Positions 48,795-57,586 of a stretch of 64,000 nt of DNA are shown here, piece after piece. Numbering within the stretch: the first letter of the stretch is position 1; every line of letters starts with the position of its first letter. The position numbers and the translations under genes are program-made. Source of the stretch: Lachnospiraceae bacterium (GTDB taxonomy: Bacteria; Bacillota; Clostridia; Lachnospirales; Lachnospiraceae); NCBI GenBank assembly GCA_017936885.1, contig JAGBEO010000002.1:25991-89990 (forward strand). The letters run 5' to 3'. Under the pieces are notes generated by a model. That model was not told where the DNA came from and ran no database searches. It was given only the letters and a program-made list of their open reading frames with translations.

Positions 48795-49712
48795 TTAAAT
48801 CAACTCAGCAAGCTTCTCTAAATCTTCTACTTTCTCTACATTGATAACCTTCATGTCTTTATTGATCTTGCGCATGAATCCGGATAATGTCTTGCCGGGT
48901 CCGATCTCTACGAAAGTATCTACTCCGTCAGCGATCATACGCTCAATCGTCTGCTGCCATTTCACGGAAGAAGAAACCTGCTTCTCAAGAAGCGGCTTCA
49001 CCTCTGCCTTATCCTTCACATAATCGGCTGTCACGTTGGCAATGTAAGGAATCTCAATATCATGAATCTCTACATTCTCCAACTCTTTCGCCAGCTTCTC
49101 TCCTGCTCCTACCAGTAACGGAGAATGGAAAGGACCGCTAACCTTCAATGTCACGCATCTCTTAGCGCCTGCCGCTGTCAGCTTCTCTACCGCTGCCTGT
49201 GCCGCACCCTCTTCTCCGGTAATAACGATCTGTCCCGGACAGTTATAGTTTGCAATCGTCACCATACCCGGTGTCTCTTCACAGATCTGCTCGATGACCG
49301 CGGTATCCAGTCCAAGAACTGCCACCATAGCACCACCCTGAGGAACTGCTTCCTGCATATAAATACCACGCTTGCGGACTACCTTGAAAACATCCTCAGG
49401 ACTCATCACGCCACTGGCTACCAGCGCGCCGTACTCTCCCAGACTTAAGCCGCCTGTCACGTCAGGCTTTAAGCCTTTTTCCTCTATTGCTTTTAACATT
49501 GCCACTTCTGTTGCCAGCATGGCAATCTGTGTATACTCTGTAATATTAATCTGTTCGTTCTCTTCAAAACAAAGCGCAGGCACATCCAATCCGCTTGCCT
49601 TGCTTGCCAGCTCGAACATCTCCCTGCAGACCGAAATCTGCTCATAGAAATCTTTCCCCATTCCTACATACTGTGCCCCCTGACCCGGGAACATAAATGC
49701 TATTTTACCCAT
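48795..49712 (-). CDS. fabD: Malonyl-CoA:ACP transacylase
   Basis: 305 residues. N-terminal FMFPGQGAQYVGMG, active-site Ser in GLSLGEYGAL (the common GHS has Leu in place of His, as in many Firmicutes), and a C-terminal EIGPGKTL. Loads malonyl groups on ACP. Start ATG 49712 with GGAGG. It begins the downstream fab transcription unit, just after a terminator and a FabT-type palindrome. Confidence 0.95.
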   Translation of the reverse strand: MGKIAFMFPGQGAQYVGMGKDFYEQISVCREMFELASKASGLDVPALCFEENEQINITEYTQIAMLATEVAMLKAIEEKGLKPDVTGGLSLGEYGALVASGVMSPEDVFKVVRKRGIYMQEAVPQGGAMVAVLGLDTAVIEQICEETPGMVTIANYNCPGQIVITGEEGAAQAAVEKLTAAGAKRCVTLKVSGPFHSPLLVGAGEKLAKELENVEIHDIEIPYIANVTADYVKDKAEVKPLLEKQVSSSVKWQQTIERMIADGVDTFVEIGPGKTLSGFMRKINKDMKVINVEKVEDLEKLAELI

Positions 49713-49758
49713 AATTTTCCTCCATTCTTTTACACAGCTTCTCTGTTTTATCTGATAG

Positions 49759-49771
49759 TTTGATATTCAAA
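49759..49771 (-). promoter_or_regulatory. FabT-type operator before fabD
   Basis: Palindrome TTTGATATTCAAA, the same TTTGA-N3-TCAAA pattern as at 28723 and 51119, even with the same flanks (AG on the 5' side, GTAT on the 3' side) as the acpP site. A matching -35 could not be assigned with confidence. Confidence 0.75.
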
Positions 49772-49784
49772 GTATTTAATTGCT

Positions 49785-49811
49785 AAAAAGGGAGTCCGAC
49801 CCGGAACTCCC
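49785..49811 (-). terminator. Terminator after fabK
   Basis: GGGAGT/ACTCCC arms with an inner CGG/CCG extension, followed on the minus strand by TTTTT. It divides the fab cluster into acpP-fabK and fabD-fabH units. Confidence 0.85.
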
Positions 49812-49817
49812 TATATG

Positions 49818-50741
49818 TTACAATTTCAGAAGCTTCTCTGCCTCGCTCATGATCTCCTCGATCATTTCTTTACAAGTCTGTTCTTTGCTGACCATACCGG
49901 CAATCTGTCCCGCCATAATTGTACCGGTTACCACATCGCCTTCCACCACAGCTTTGCGCAGAGAGCCGAGCGTAAGCTTCTCCATTTCTTCTAAAGATGC
50001 TCCCTCTTTCTCCAACTGCAGATACTCTCTCGTCAGCTTATTACGAATCTGACGAACGGGATGACCGTTGCTCATACCGGTAACTGCGGAATCGATATCC
50101 TTCGCAGCTATAACCTTCTGTTTGTAATTCTCATGTACAGTACATTCTTTCGCTACCAGGAAACGGGTTCCCATCTGTACGGCATCGGCACCCAGCATCA
50201 TAGCTGCCGCAAACCCTCTGCCGTCTGCAATACCGCCGGCTGCGATAACCGGGATACTAACTGCATCCACTACCTGCGGCACTAAAGTCATGGTGGTAGC
50301 AGAACCGATATGTCCGCCGGACTCTGTACCCTCTGCCACTACGGCATCGGCACCGGCACGTTCCATCATCTTAGCAAGTCCTACACTGGCAACGACAGGA
50401 ATCACCTTAATTCCGGCTTCCTTCCACATAGCCATATACTTGCCCGGATTACCAGCCCCGGTAGTAACTACTTTAACGCCTTCTTCTACAACTACCTTGG
50501 CAATCTCATCTGCTTCCGGGTTCATAAGCATCACATTTACACCGAAAGGCTTCTTCGTCAGTTCTTTCGCCTTCTGAATCTGCTCTCTGACAAAGGATGC
50601 CGGTGCACCGCCTGCACCGATAATACCCAATCCTCCGGCTTCGGACACTGCCGCTGCCAAATGGTACTCGGCAACCCAGGCCATGCCGCCCTGAATAATC
50701 GGATACTCGATTCCCAGAAGTTCTGTTATTTTTGTTTTCAT
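49818..50741 (-). CDS. fabK: Enoyl-ACP reductase II (flavoprotein)
   Basis: 307-residue FMN-dependent reductase: IIQGGMAWVAEYHLAAAVSEAGG at the N-terminus, TESGGHIG, and AAGGIADGRGFAAAMMLGADAVQMGTRF phosphate-binding region. It completes each elongation cycle in FabK-type Firmicutes. The start was set at ATG 50741 giving MKTKITELLG; the frame is open to 50834. It follows acpP on the minus strand, 111 bp from it. Confidence 0.93.
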   Translation of the reverse strand: MKTKITELLGIEYPIIQGGMAWVAEYHLAAAVSEAGGLGIIGAGGAPASFVREQIQKAKELTKKPFGVNVMLMNPEADEIAKVVVEEGVKVVTTGAGNPGKYMAMWKEAGIKVIPVVASVGLAKMMERAGADAVVAEGTESGGHIGSATTMTLVPQVVDAVSIPVIAAGGIADGRGFAAAMMLGADAVQMGTRFLVAKECTVHENYKQKVIAAKDIDSAVTGMSNGHPVRQIRNKLTREYLQLEKEGASLEEMEKLTLGSLRKAVVEGDVVTGTIMAGQIAGMVSKEQTCKEMIEEIMSEAEKLLKL

Positions 50742-50852
50742 ATTAATACCCATTTTCCTAATTTGCAAATATAAGTCCATCTTATATCTGCCACATACAC
50801 CACTGTGCGAAGCTCTTTTCTTAACACACTCCACATTGATACAAAGTTTCTC

Positions 50853-51086
50853 TTATGCCTCTACACCTTTGTTCTTCATATACTCAACAACAGCGCCAAC
50901 TGTTGTAATCTGCTCTAAATCCTCGGAAGGGATCTCTACGCCATACTCCTCTTCGAAAGCCATAACAAGCTCGAATAAATCTAAGGAGTCTGCACCTAAA
51001 TCATCCTTGAAAGAAGATTCTTCTGTGATCTCTACTCCATCTAAGTTTAACTGCTCCTGAATAATCTCGATAACTCTTTCTAACAT
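50853..51086 (-). CDS. acpP: Acyl carrier protein
   Basis: 77-residue acidic four-helix protein. The phosphopantetheine Ser lies in [14 protein letters not shown], a slightly unusual DSLDLFE version of the DSLD(T/V)VE motif. It carries the growing chain for all fab enzymes here. Start ATG 51086 with AAGGAG. Confidence 0.96.
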   Translation of the reverse strand: MLERVIEIIQEQLNLDGVEITEESSFKDDLGADSLDLFELVMAFEEEYGVEIPSEDLEQITTVGAVVEYMKNKGVEA

Positions 51087-51118
51087 TTTCTTATCTCCTT
51101 TTCGCCATTTAAAAATAG

Positions 51119-51159
51119 TTTGACATTCAAAGTATATTATCTGACCCTATATTTGTCAA
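51119..51159 (-). promoter_or_regulatory. acpP promoter with FabT-type operator
   Basis: Minus-strand -35 TTGACA (51154-51159), 17-bp spacer, -10 TATACT (51131-51136). The palindrome TTTGACATTCAAA (51119-51131) abuts the -10 and covers the start site, well placed for repression. Confidence 0.85.
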
Positions 51160-51192
51160 TCTTAATTTTACGGATTCTTGCATTTTTGTCAA

Positions 51193-52035
51193 TCAGTTTG
51201 ACAATAAATATTGATAAATATCTCGTTTTGGTACTCCACGATCCTTTGCAACCTGTTTCATGGCACTCTTTTCATCCATACCCTCCTTCTCATAATATGC
51301 CATATGCTCTTCAATACTCATGCTCTGCCATGCGGCTTTTTCTTCTTCCCTCTTCTGCTTTATGCTCTTGCCTTCAATAACCAGCACATATTCTCCGCGG
51401 GGTTCTTCCTTTTCATACATTCCAAGGGCATCCTCGATGGTCGTAGGCAGCACCGTCTCGAATTTCTTAGTCAGTTCCCTGCATAAGGTAAGCCGCCTGT
51501 TCCCCAGCACATCTCTCAGCTCACGAAGTGTCTTAACGAGATGATGCGGCGCTTCATAGAGAATAATCGTTCTGGATTCTTCCTTCAGTTCCTCCAGTAT
51601 CTGAGCCTTCTCCTTCTTGTCTGCCGGAAGGAACGCCTCGAAACAAAACCGTCTGGTGCTAAGCCCGGATAAAGTCAACGCCGTGATGCACGCCGCAGCA
51701 CCCGGCAGCGATGTCACCGGAATACCCGCCTCATGGCACTTCGCTACAAGCACTTCCCCCGGATCGGAGATCGCCGGTGTACCCGCATCCGTAATCAGCG
51801 CAACATTTTTGCCCTGCTGCATCTGCCCTACCAGGTAGTCCGCTTTTTCTACTTTATTATATTCATGATAACTGGTCATAGAAGTCTTTATTTCAAAATG
51901 ATTCAGTAATTTAATGCTGTTGCGCGTATCCTCTGCCGCAATCACATCCACGCTGCGCAGTGTCTCCACCACACGGGGCGTCATATCGCCCAGATTACCG
52001 ATGGGGGTTGCGCACAAATATAACATTCCCGACAT
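51193..52035 (-). CDS. rsmI: 16S rRNA (cytidine1402-2'-O)-methyltransferase, internal start
   Basis: 280 residues from internal ATG 52035, preceded by AAGGAG at a 6-base distance, to the shared stop. This is the normal start and length of RsmI: MSGMLYLCATPIGNLGDMT, AAEDTRNSIKLLNHF, ITDAGTPAISDPG and LPGAAACITAL are visible. RsmI methylates C1402 of 16S rRNA. In Bacillus its orthologue yabC sits in the yaaR-holB-yaaT-yabB-yabC order seen here. Independent translation from this site is likely and would avoid export of the enzyme. Confidence 0.85.
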   Translation of the reverse strand: MSGMLYLCATPIGNLGDMTPRVVETLRSVDVIAAEDTRNSIKLLNHFEIKTSMTSYHEYNKVEKADYLVGQMQQGKNVALITDAGTPAISDPGEVLVAKCHEAGIPVTSLPGAAACITALTLSGLSTRRFCFEAFLPADKKEKAQILEELKEESRTIILYEAPHHLVKTLRELRDVLGNRRLTLCRELTKKFETVLPTTIEDALGMYEKEEPRGEYVLVIEGKSIKQKREEEKAAWQSMSIEEHMAYYEKEGMDEKSAMKQVAKDRGVPKRDIYQYLLSN

Positions 52036-53385
52036 TTCCTGCTCCTTTTCCTGCTCCCACTGCACCCGCTCTTCTTCCGCCTTCTCTTCTGTTAAAAAAG
52101 CCTCCGGCTGGTAATTCACCGCCGCATTCCACAGTATCCACTCATCGTAGCCTGCATCATACGCCCCATGAATCTGTTCCCGTATCTGCTCCGGTCCGTA
52201 ACTGATATGCCCGGGCACCCAGCTTGCGGTAAAACTCTGCAGCCATACCCGCACGCCCGCTCTTTTCTCCTCCGGCAGTACGCTAAGTTCACCGACGGAA
52301 GAAGCTGCCGCCTCGTAAATAATCCGATAAGGCTCCGCATCCGGCACTGCGATTCCGTAAGAACCGTTATAGTAATGGGAAGGATACACCATAGGACAGA
52401 TATAATCCAGATGGGATGCCATCTGCACATAGTCCTGCCCTACAATCTCCTGATCGGTCTCGTTATCAATAACTGTTCCGAACACATCTGCCGATACATA
52501 GATTCCCAGCGGCGACAATTCATCATATACATATTCTGTAAACTGCGTAATAATATCTGTCTTGCTGATCTTCTCTGCCTCAGCCCCGTAATCCACCTCT
52601 TCCTCCCTGATATCGGTGGAAAAACGGATATAGTCAAACTGTACCTCATCAAAACCCGCATTGGCAGCTTCTGCGGCAACTTCCGTCAGATACTCCCACA
52701 CTTCACGCTGATAGGGATTGACCCACGCAAGCCCGTTTTTATCCCGAAAAATCTCTCCGTCTGCCGTATGTACCGCCCACTCCGGCTTCTGCTCTGCCAG
52801 ATAAGGATCACGAAATGCTACAATTCTGGCAATCAGATAAATATTCTTCTCTTTGCATTTCGTTACCAATTCCTCAATATCCGGTATATAGCGAATCCCC
52901 GCATCAATCTCCAGCACCTGATCCGTCTGCATCTTATAAGTCACTCTGCCTTCGTCGTTTTTGATATCAATGACCATCGCATTGAGTTCCGTTTCCTCTA
53001 CAAGTGCCATCAACTGATCCATCTTTGCAGTGCCTGCAATAGGTCCGCTGACATAGATCCCTCTGACTTTTACCGGTTCTCTTTTTTCAATCTCCGAATC
53101 TGCCTCTTCATTTTCTGTCTCATCCGTCTCCGGTACTTCCTGCTGTTTATTTCCTGCTGCCGCATCATCCTGCAGCATAACTTCTCCCGATGAATCTTCT
53201 TCTGACAATCCTTTATGGGATTCGGTTCCCTCCGGAGAATTTTCCGAAACCGTGTTTTCCTGTTCCCTGTTCTCTTGTACTGCAATCGTTTCCGCCGCCG
53301 TCGGTTCTGTCTGCCCATTACAGGCACTGCACAGTAGAACTGTCAAGGCTGCAGCGAGTACGGCTGCATAACTTTTTCTTCTCAT
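51193..53385 (-). CDS. In-frame fusion: DUF4015-type glycosidase-like lipoprotein + RsmI
   Basis: One open frame of 730 codons. The first part has a lipoprotein signal (AALTVLLCSAC), an acidic linker of about 85 residues, then a DUF4015 (putative glycoside hydrolase) TIM-barrel domain with VRGIYVSG, DEVQFDYIRFST and MVYPSHY. After a charged EEKAEEERVQWEQEKEQE stretch a complete RsmI methyltransferase follows without a stop codon. A secreted domain fused to a cytoplasmic rRNA methylase is topologically odd. The start was set at ATG 53385 with GGAAAG. The two parts may be made separately (see RsmI entry). Confidence 0.8.
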   Translation of the reverse strand: MRRKSYAAVLAAALTVLLCSACNGQTEPTAAETIAVQENREQENTVSENSPEGTESHKGLSEEDSSGEVMLQDDAAAGNKQQEVPETDETENEEADSEIEKREPVKVRGIYVSGPIAGTAKMDQLMALVEETELNAMVIDIKNDEGRVTYKMQTDQVLEIDAGIRYIPDIEELVTKCKEKNIYLIARIVAFRDPYLAEQKPEWAVHTADGEIFRDKNGLAWVNPYQREVWEYLTEVAAEAANAGFDEVQFDYIRFSTDIREEEVDYGAEAEKISKTDIITQFTEYVYDELSPLGIYVSADVFGTVIDNETDQEIVGQDYVQMASHLDYICPMVYPSHYYNGSYGIAVPDAEPYRIIYEAAASSVGELSVLPEEKRAGVRVWLQSFTASWVPGHISYGPEQIREQIHGAYDAGYDEWILWNAAVNYQPEAFLTEEKAEEERVQWEQEKEQEMSGMLYLCATPIGNLGDMTPRVVETLRSVDVIAAEDTRNSIKLLNHFEIKTSMTSYHEYNKVEKADYLVGQMQQGKNVALITDAGTPAISDPGEVLVAKCHEAGIPVTSLPGAAACITALTLSGLSTRRFCFEAFLPADKKEKAQILEELKEESRTIILYEAPHHLVKTLRELRDVLGNRRLTLCRELTKKFETVLPTTIEDALGMYEKEEPRGEYVLVIEGKSIKQKREEEKAAWQSMSIEEHMAYYEKEGMDEKSAMKQVAKDRGVPKRDIYQYLLSN

Positions 53386-53506
53386 ATATTTATCTTTCCA
53401 ATCACATATCATACTGCATTGAGATATCTAAAGCATTTGCTTTTCTCTCAACCCTGCTTTTTCTTTCGTATCAGTCTGATCTATTTCAGAGCGGTTTTCT
53501 TGCAGC

Positions 53507-54256
53507 CTAATATCCGTAAATATCATAAATCTCCGGCATATATACTCCCGGTTCCCGATACACGATCAGCGGTTTCTCCACCGTCATGCGCGGCCTGCCG
53601 CCCCTGTTCGCCTCGATCAGTACCATGTTAGGTTCCTTATCTACAAAGGGGTACACTAACTGCATCCGTTTCGGCTCTAATTTATACGTCTGTAAGACAG
53701 TCATGATTTCCGCCAGCCGGAAGGGTCTGTGCACCATGAAGAAATTCCCGCCCGGTTTTAACAGCTTCGCTGTCTGCGACACCACATCCTCCAGTGTACA
53801 GAGAATTTCATGCCGGGCAATGGCTTTAGCATCTCCTTCATTGGTGATTCCGTGCTGACCGATCATATAGGGGGGATTGCAGGTAATAACGTCAAAAGAA
53901 GCAGCGTCAAACAGACTTCCTGCCTCTTTTATATCTCCCGTCACAATATCAATTTTATGTTCCAGTCCGTTTAAGAGCACACTGCGCCTTGCCATATCCG
54001 CACTGTCCTCCTGAATCTCCAATCCGGTCAGGTGCGCTGCTCCGGTTTTTGCTTCCAGCAGAATCGGGATGATACCCGTACCGGTGCCTAAATCCAATAC
54101 CTTTGCACCCTCTTTTACCCGCGCAAAACCGGATAACAGCACCGCGTCCATCCCGAAACAAAAACGGCCGGTATCCTGAATGATATGGTATCCGTTGCGC
54201 TCTAAGTCATCAATTCTTTCATTTTCTTTCAACACGACTTTGTTTTCCGATACCAT
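53507..54256 (-). CDS. tRNA1(Val) adenine-37 N6-methyltransferase-like (TrmN6/YabB)
   Basis: 249-residue class I methyltransferase with LDLGTGTGIIPILL (motif I) and the N6-adenine signature TCNPPYMIGQHG. It belongs to the YabB/TrmN6 group and holds the yabB position between ricT and rsmI. Substrate inferred from family. Start ATG 54256. The gap 53386-53506 shows no gene. Confidence 0.88.
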   Translation of the reverse strand: MVSENKVVLKENERIDDLERNGYHIIQDTGRFCFGMDAVLLSGFARVKEGAKVLDLGTGTGIIPILLEAKTGAAHLTGLEIQEDSADMARRSVLLNGLEHKIDIVTGDIKEAGSLFDAASFDVITCNPPYMIGQHGITNEGDAKAIARHEILCTLEDVVSQTAKLLKPGGNFFMVHRPFRLAEIMTVLQTYKLEPKRMQLVYPFVDKEPNMVLIEANRGGRPRMTVEKPLIVYREPGVYMPEIYDIYGY

Positions 54257-54282
54257 ATCTTATCCTTTATCCCTGCTTACTT

Positions 54283-55197
54283 CTAATTATCGTCCAGCTT
54301 CGATTTATTGGAATCCTGTTTCTCAAGCTTCTCCAATTCCTTCAGCTCCGCATCGCTGACATCTACTTTATGATTCTTATTATGCTTTCTCTTAAAACGA
54401 AGCTGATCTACCTTATACTCCTGAATCTCTTTCTCGTCGTCTACATCTACGATGACCTTCACTAACTGACGAAGCACATTAACACTGTGTACTTCACCCT
54501 TTAAACCATCCTCTGTCGTTACGAAGTCTCCCACATTAGGCAGTCTTCTGTTTAATTCTTCATAGGTCTCTTCTTCATTCTTCAAACAGCACATCAGCCT
54601 GCCGCAGACACCGGATATCTTAGTCGGATTTAGAGAAAGATTCTGCTCCTTCGCCATCTTAATAGAAACCGGCACAAACTCGGACAGATGCGTGTGACAG
54701 CACAGCGGTCTGCCGCAAATACCGATACCCCCCACGATCTTCGTCTCATCCCGCACACCGATCTGGCGAAGCTCAATCCTCGTCTTAAATACAGATGCCA
54801 GATCTTTTACCAGCTCCCTGAAATCAATACGTCCGTCCGCCGTGAAATAGAACAGAACTTTATTGTTGTCAAAAGTATATTCCGCATCGATCAGCTTCAT
54901 CTGCAAATCATGCTTCCTGATCTTTTCCAGACAAATCTTATAAGCGTCCTTCTCTTTCAGCTTATTGGCAGCTTCCTGCTCGTCATCCTTTTGCGTTGCC
55001 ACACGTAACACTGCTTTCAGCGGCTGGATAACCTTATCATCCTCCACCTCTTTCGGATCGCATACAACAGTACCGTATTCAATCCCCCGGGCCGTCTCCA
55101 CGATCACATGGTCGTTTCTCTTAACCGCTAATTTGCCCGGATCGAAATAATATATCTTACCTGCGGTACGAAACCGCACACCTATTACCTTAGTCAT
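54283..55197 (-). CDS. ricT: PSP1-domain protein RicT (YaaT)
   Basis: 304 residues with the PSP1 domain (RFRTAGKIYYFDPG at the N-terminus) and the cysteine clusters GICGRPLCCHTHL and SGVCGRLMCCLKNE, which in Bacillus help bind Fe-S clusters in the RicA-RicF-RicT complex. That complex aids RNase Y-dependent mRNA processing, sporulation and competence. The C-terminal tail is Lys-rich. It lies directly after holB, as in Bacillus. Confidence 0.93.
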   Translation of the reverse strand: MTKVIGVRFRTAGKIYYFDPGKLAVKRNDHVIVETARGIEYGTVVCDPKEVEDDKVIQPLKAVLRVATQKDDEQEAANKLKEKDAYKICLEKIRKHDLQMKLIDAEYTFDNNKVLFYFTADGRIDFRELVKDLASVFKTRIELRQIGVRDETKIVGGIGICGRPLCCHTHLSEFVPVSIKMAKEQNLSLNPTKISGVCGRLMCCLKNEEETYEELNRRLPNVGDFVTTEDGLKGEVHSVNVLRQLVKVIVDVDDEKEIQEYKVDQLRFKRKHNKNHKVDVSDAELKELEKLEKQDSNKSKLDDN

Positions 55198-55255
55198 AAT
55201 CTATCAACCTCCGTCTGTCAGTTTCCTGAACATCAATCTTTATATAGCTTCCCGT

Positions 55256-56245
55256 TTAGTTCTCCTTAATCGTCAGAAGCAGCAGCTCCATCGTCAGATC
55301 GAAATTAACGTTTGCCTCCAGCCTTCTCTTCGCCTGCTGCAATGCATTCACAATGATCTCGATTCCCTCGTAGGTACTTCTGTCTGCCACCTTTCTGATC
55401 TGCTGCAGTTCATCTTTAAAAATCAGGCTGTTAATATCCTTAGTCGCTTTATAAAGCAGCACATCCCGATACCATACGGACAGAATGTCCAAATAATCAT
55501 TCACGTCAAACTTATACTCATTGATCTTCTTGATCGCCTTAACGATCTCGTTAATCTCCATATCATTAATGTATTTTACCAGAGTAATCGCTTCATCCTT
55601 GACCTTCTCGAACTCCTCGCTGCTGGCAAGCAGTTTCGCCTTACCGATATTGCCTCTGGCAAAAGCCACACAAATATTAGCCTTATAATCCGGCACACCC
55701 AGTTCTTCCATGAGATATTTCTTCACCTGGGCATCGGAGACTGGCTTCATGTTCAATACAACGCATCTGCTTATGATCGTCGGCAGAAGCTCGTCCACAT
55801 TGGTAGTCAGAATCAGAATTACCGCATATTCCGGCGGCTCCTCCAGCGTCTTAAGAAGCGCATTCTGCGCCTGTACCGTCATCTTCTCGCCCTCATTCAT
55901 AATATAAATCTTACGCGGGCTGCTGTAGGGCTTAATACCGATATCGTTATTAATCTGACTCCTGATATCCTCTACACCGATCGTATTGGGCTTCTCATGA
56001 CTGATATAAATAATATCCGGCTGGTTATTACTTAATGCCTGCTTACAGGAATGACATTCCCCGCAAGGCTCTGTGCCGCCCTTTTCACACTGCAGAGTCA
56101 TCGCAAAGATACGCGCAATAAATTCCTTACCGGAACTGCGCTCTCCGTTGATAATATATGCGTGTGAAACTTTATTCATGGAAATGGCATTCTGTAAATG
56201 CTCTTTTAACTGTTCCTGTCCTATAATATCCGTAAATTTAGCCAT
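55256..56245 (-). CDS. holB: DNA polymerase III delta' subunit
   Basis: 329 residues of the clamp-loader AAA+ family: NGERSSGKEF P-loop region, zinc module Cys in CEKGGTEPCGECHSC, EGEKMTVQAQNALLKTLEEPP and TIISRCVVL (SRC motif). It works with tau and delta to load the sliding clamp. Neighbours yaaR and ricT match the Bacillus order. Confidence 0.94.
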   Translation of the reverse strand: MAKFTDIIGQEQLKEHLQNAISMNKVSHAYIINGERSSGKEFIARIFAMTLQCEKGGTEPCGECHSCKQALSNNQPDIIYISHEKPNTIGVEDIRSQINNDIGIKPYSSPRKIYIMNEGEKMTVQAQNALLKTLEEPPEYAVILILTTNVDELLPTIISRCVVLNMKPVSDAQVKKYLMEELGVPDYKANICVAFARGNIGKAKLLASSEEFEKVKDEAITLVKYINDMEINEIVKAIKKINEYKFDVNDYLDILSVWYRDVLLYKATKDINSLIFKDELQQIRKVADRSTYEGIEIIVNALQQAKRRLEANVNFDLTMELLLLTIKEN

Positions 56246-56355
56246 CTATAAACCTCACTATTTCTTTAAGCAATGTCCGCCTGCAAGAAAACTTCTCTTA
56301 TCCCTCGTAATAACTTGTCTTTACTGCCGCCATAGACTGTCTTCTCAATAACCGG

Positions 56356-56805
56356 CTACGTAAAGATGTCCAAAAGTAACCCTCTGATCTCACCGATCTT
56401 ATTCAGAATCGCGATATGATCCTGCTCTTCCTTTACAAGCTCCTGTGCCAGCTCATCCAAATTCTGATCCACCAGACGAATGATGCCGTACACCCTGTGC
56501 CGTCCTTTCCTGTCTAAGAAATTCTCTCTGGAAAAAGCATGGGAACGGTTGACGATTTCATTCATAAAATCCTTAATCAGCGCCCGGTAGCGTTTCATAT
56601 CCTTGATATCCCGATGCTTTGCAAGCTTATCTCCCTGTCTGGTAATCTCCTCCAGCATACCGGTGAGTGCATTCTGCAAATCCTGTTCCGCAATCCTGCT
56701 GACAAGGGTGAATTTAAAGTTACCGTCAGTCTCCTGGGGCGCCTGCGTCTGTTCTACCGGCATCGCCTGCTGCATCTGATTTACTTTGATGTCCACTCCC
56801 GTCAC
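56356..56805 (-). CDS. YaaR-family protein (DUF327)
   Basis: 149 residues, mostly helical, with [25 protein letters not shown] and [31 protein letters not shown], matching YaaR. Function unknown; it is conserved next to holB in Firmicutes. Start ATG 56805. Confidence 0.85.
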   Translation of the reverse strand: MTGVDIKVNQMQQAMPVEQTQAPQETDGNFKFTLVSRIAEQDLQNALTGMLEEITRQGDKLAKHRDIKDMKRYRALIKDFMNEIVNRSHAFSRENFLDRKGRHRVYGIIRLVDQNLDELAQELVKEEQDHIAILNKIGEIRGLLLDIFT

Positions 56806-56876
56806 CTCTTTTCCTGCTATACTAAACTTCGGCTGTCATACTTCCGCGCTTATAAGGCTGATTTTGTGCAGCACGG

Positions 56877-57470
56877 CTATTTCTGCAGCTGCTCTAATAG
56901 ATATGCCACAATCTTCTCCAAGCATCTGTCCAGCTCATCGTTATAAAATGTCTCTTCGATTCCCGCCTGCTCTATCTTATCCTTCGAGAAATCCTCGGCA
57001 TCCGCAAGAAAACGCCTGCACATTTCTTCATACTTGGGATGATCCTGTGCTTTTTCCCGATCTAATGCCCTCTGTAGGCGTACGCCGTCATCTAACTCAA
57101 TCATAACAGGCACAACCTTGTCTGCACCATAGAACTTCCGTATCTGCGAATAAGCTTCCAGCGTACCGATCAGGATATAAGAATTATCCTCAAGTCTGAC
57201 CGTCTCATCTGCCACCGTAAAATACCGCCAGATTCCGAAGCATGTATGATAGGCTCTGGCTTCAATGATACTCCCCTGCTGCAGAAGCTTCTGATACCCT
57301 TCTTCATCCGTAAAATGGTACTCCACACCCTCTCTCTCTCCATCCCGAATCGGTCTGGTCGTATAGGGTACAATGGTATTTAATTGAATCTGCTTTTGTT
57401 CCAGCAGTTTTTTATAAATTGTATCTTTTCCCGATGAACTTCTTCCCATCAGGCACACTATCTTTCCCAT
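56877..57470 (-). CDS. Guanylate kinase-like protein
   Basis: 197 residues with P-loop MGRSSSGKDT (residues 8-17) and the GMP-binding pattern PYTTRPIRDGEREGVEYHF. The lid and LIGTLEAYSQI region follow. The fold is guanylate kinase, but the P-loop GRSSSGKDT and a lengthened C-terminal helix set it apart from the housekeeping enzyme, which is usually elsewhere. It occupies the place where Bacillus has thymidylate kinase. Real substrate uncertain. Confidence 0.8.
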   Translation of the reverse strand: MGKIVCLMGRSSSGKDTIYKKLLEQKQIQLNTIVPYTTRPIRDGEREGVEYHFTDEEGYQKLLQQGSIIEARAYHTCFGIWRYFTVADETVRLEDNSYILIGTLEAYSQIRKFYGADKVVPVMIELDDGVRLQRALDREKAQDHPKYEEMCRRFLADAEDFSKDKIEQAGIEETFYNDELDRCLEKIVAYLLEQLQK

Positions 57471-57586
57471 GGCTCATCCTTCTTCATACTATTGTCCATT
57501 TAATAATGCCATACTTTGATAGGAATTTCAAATTTTTCTGTTATATCTGCCAAAAAGAGAGCTTTTCAGAATTTTTCTTTGCCGCA

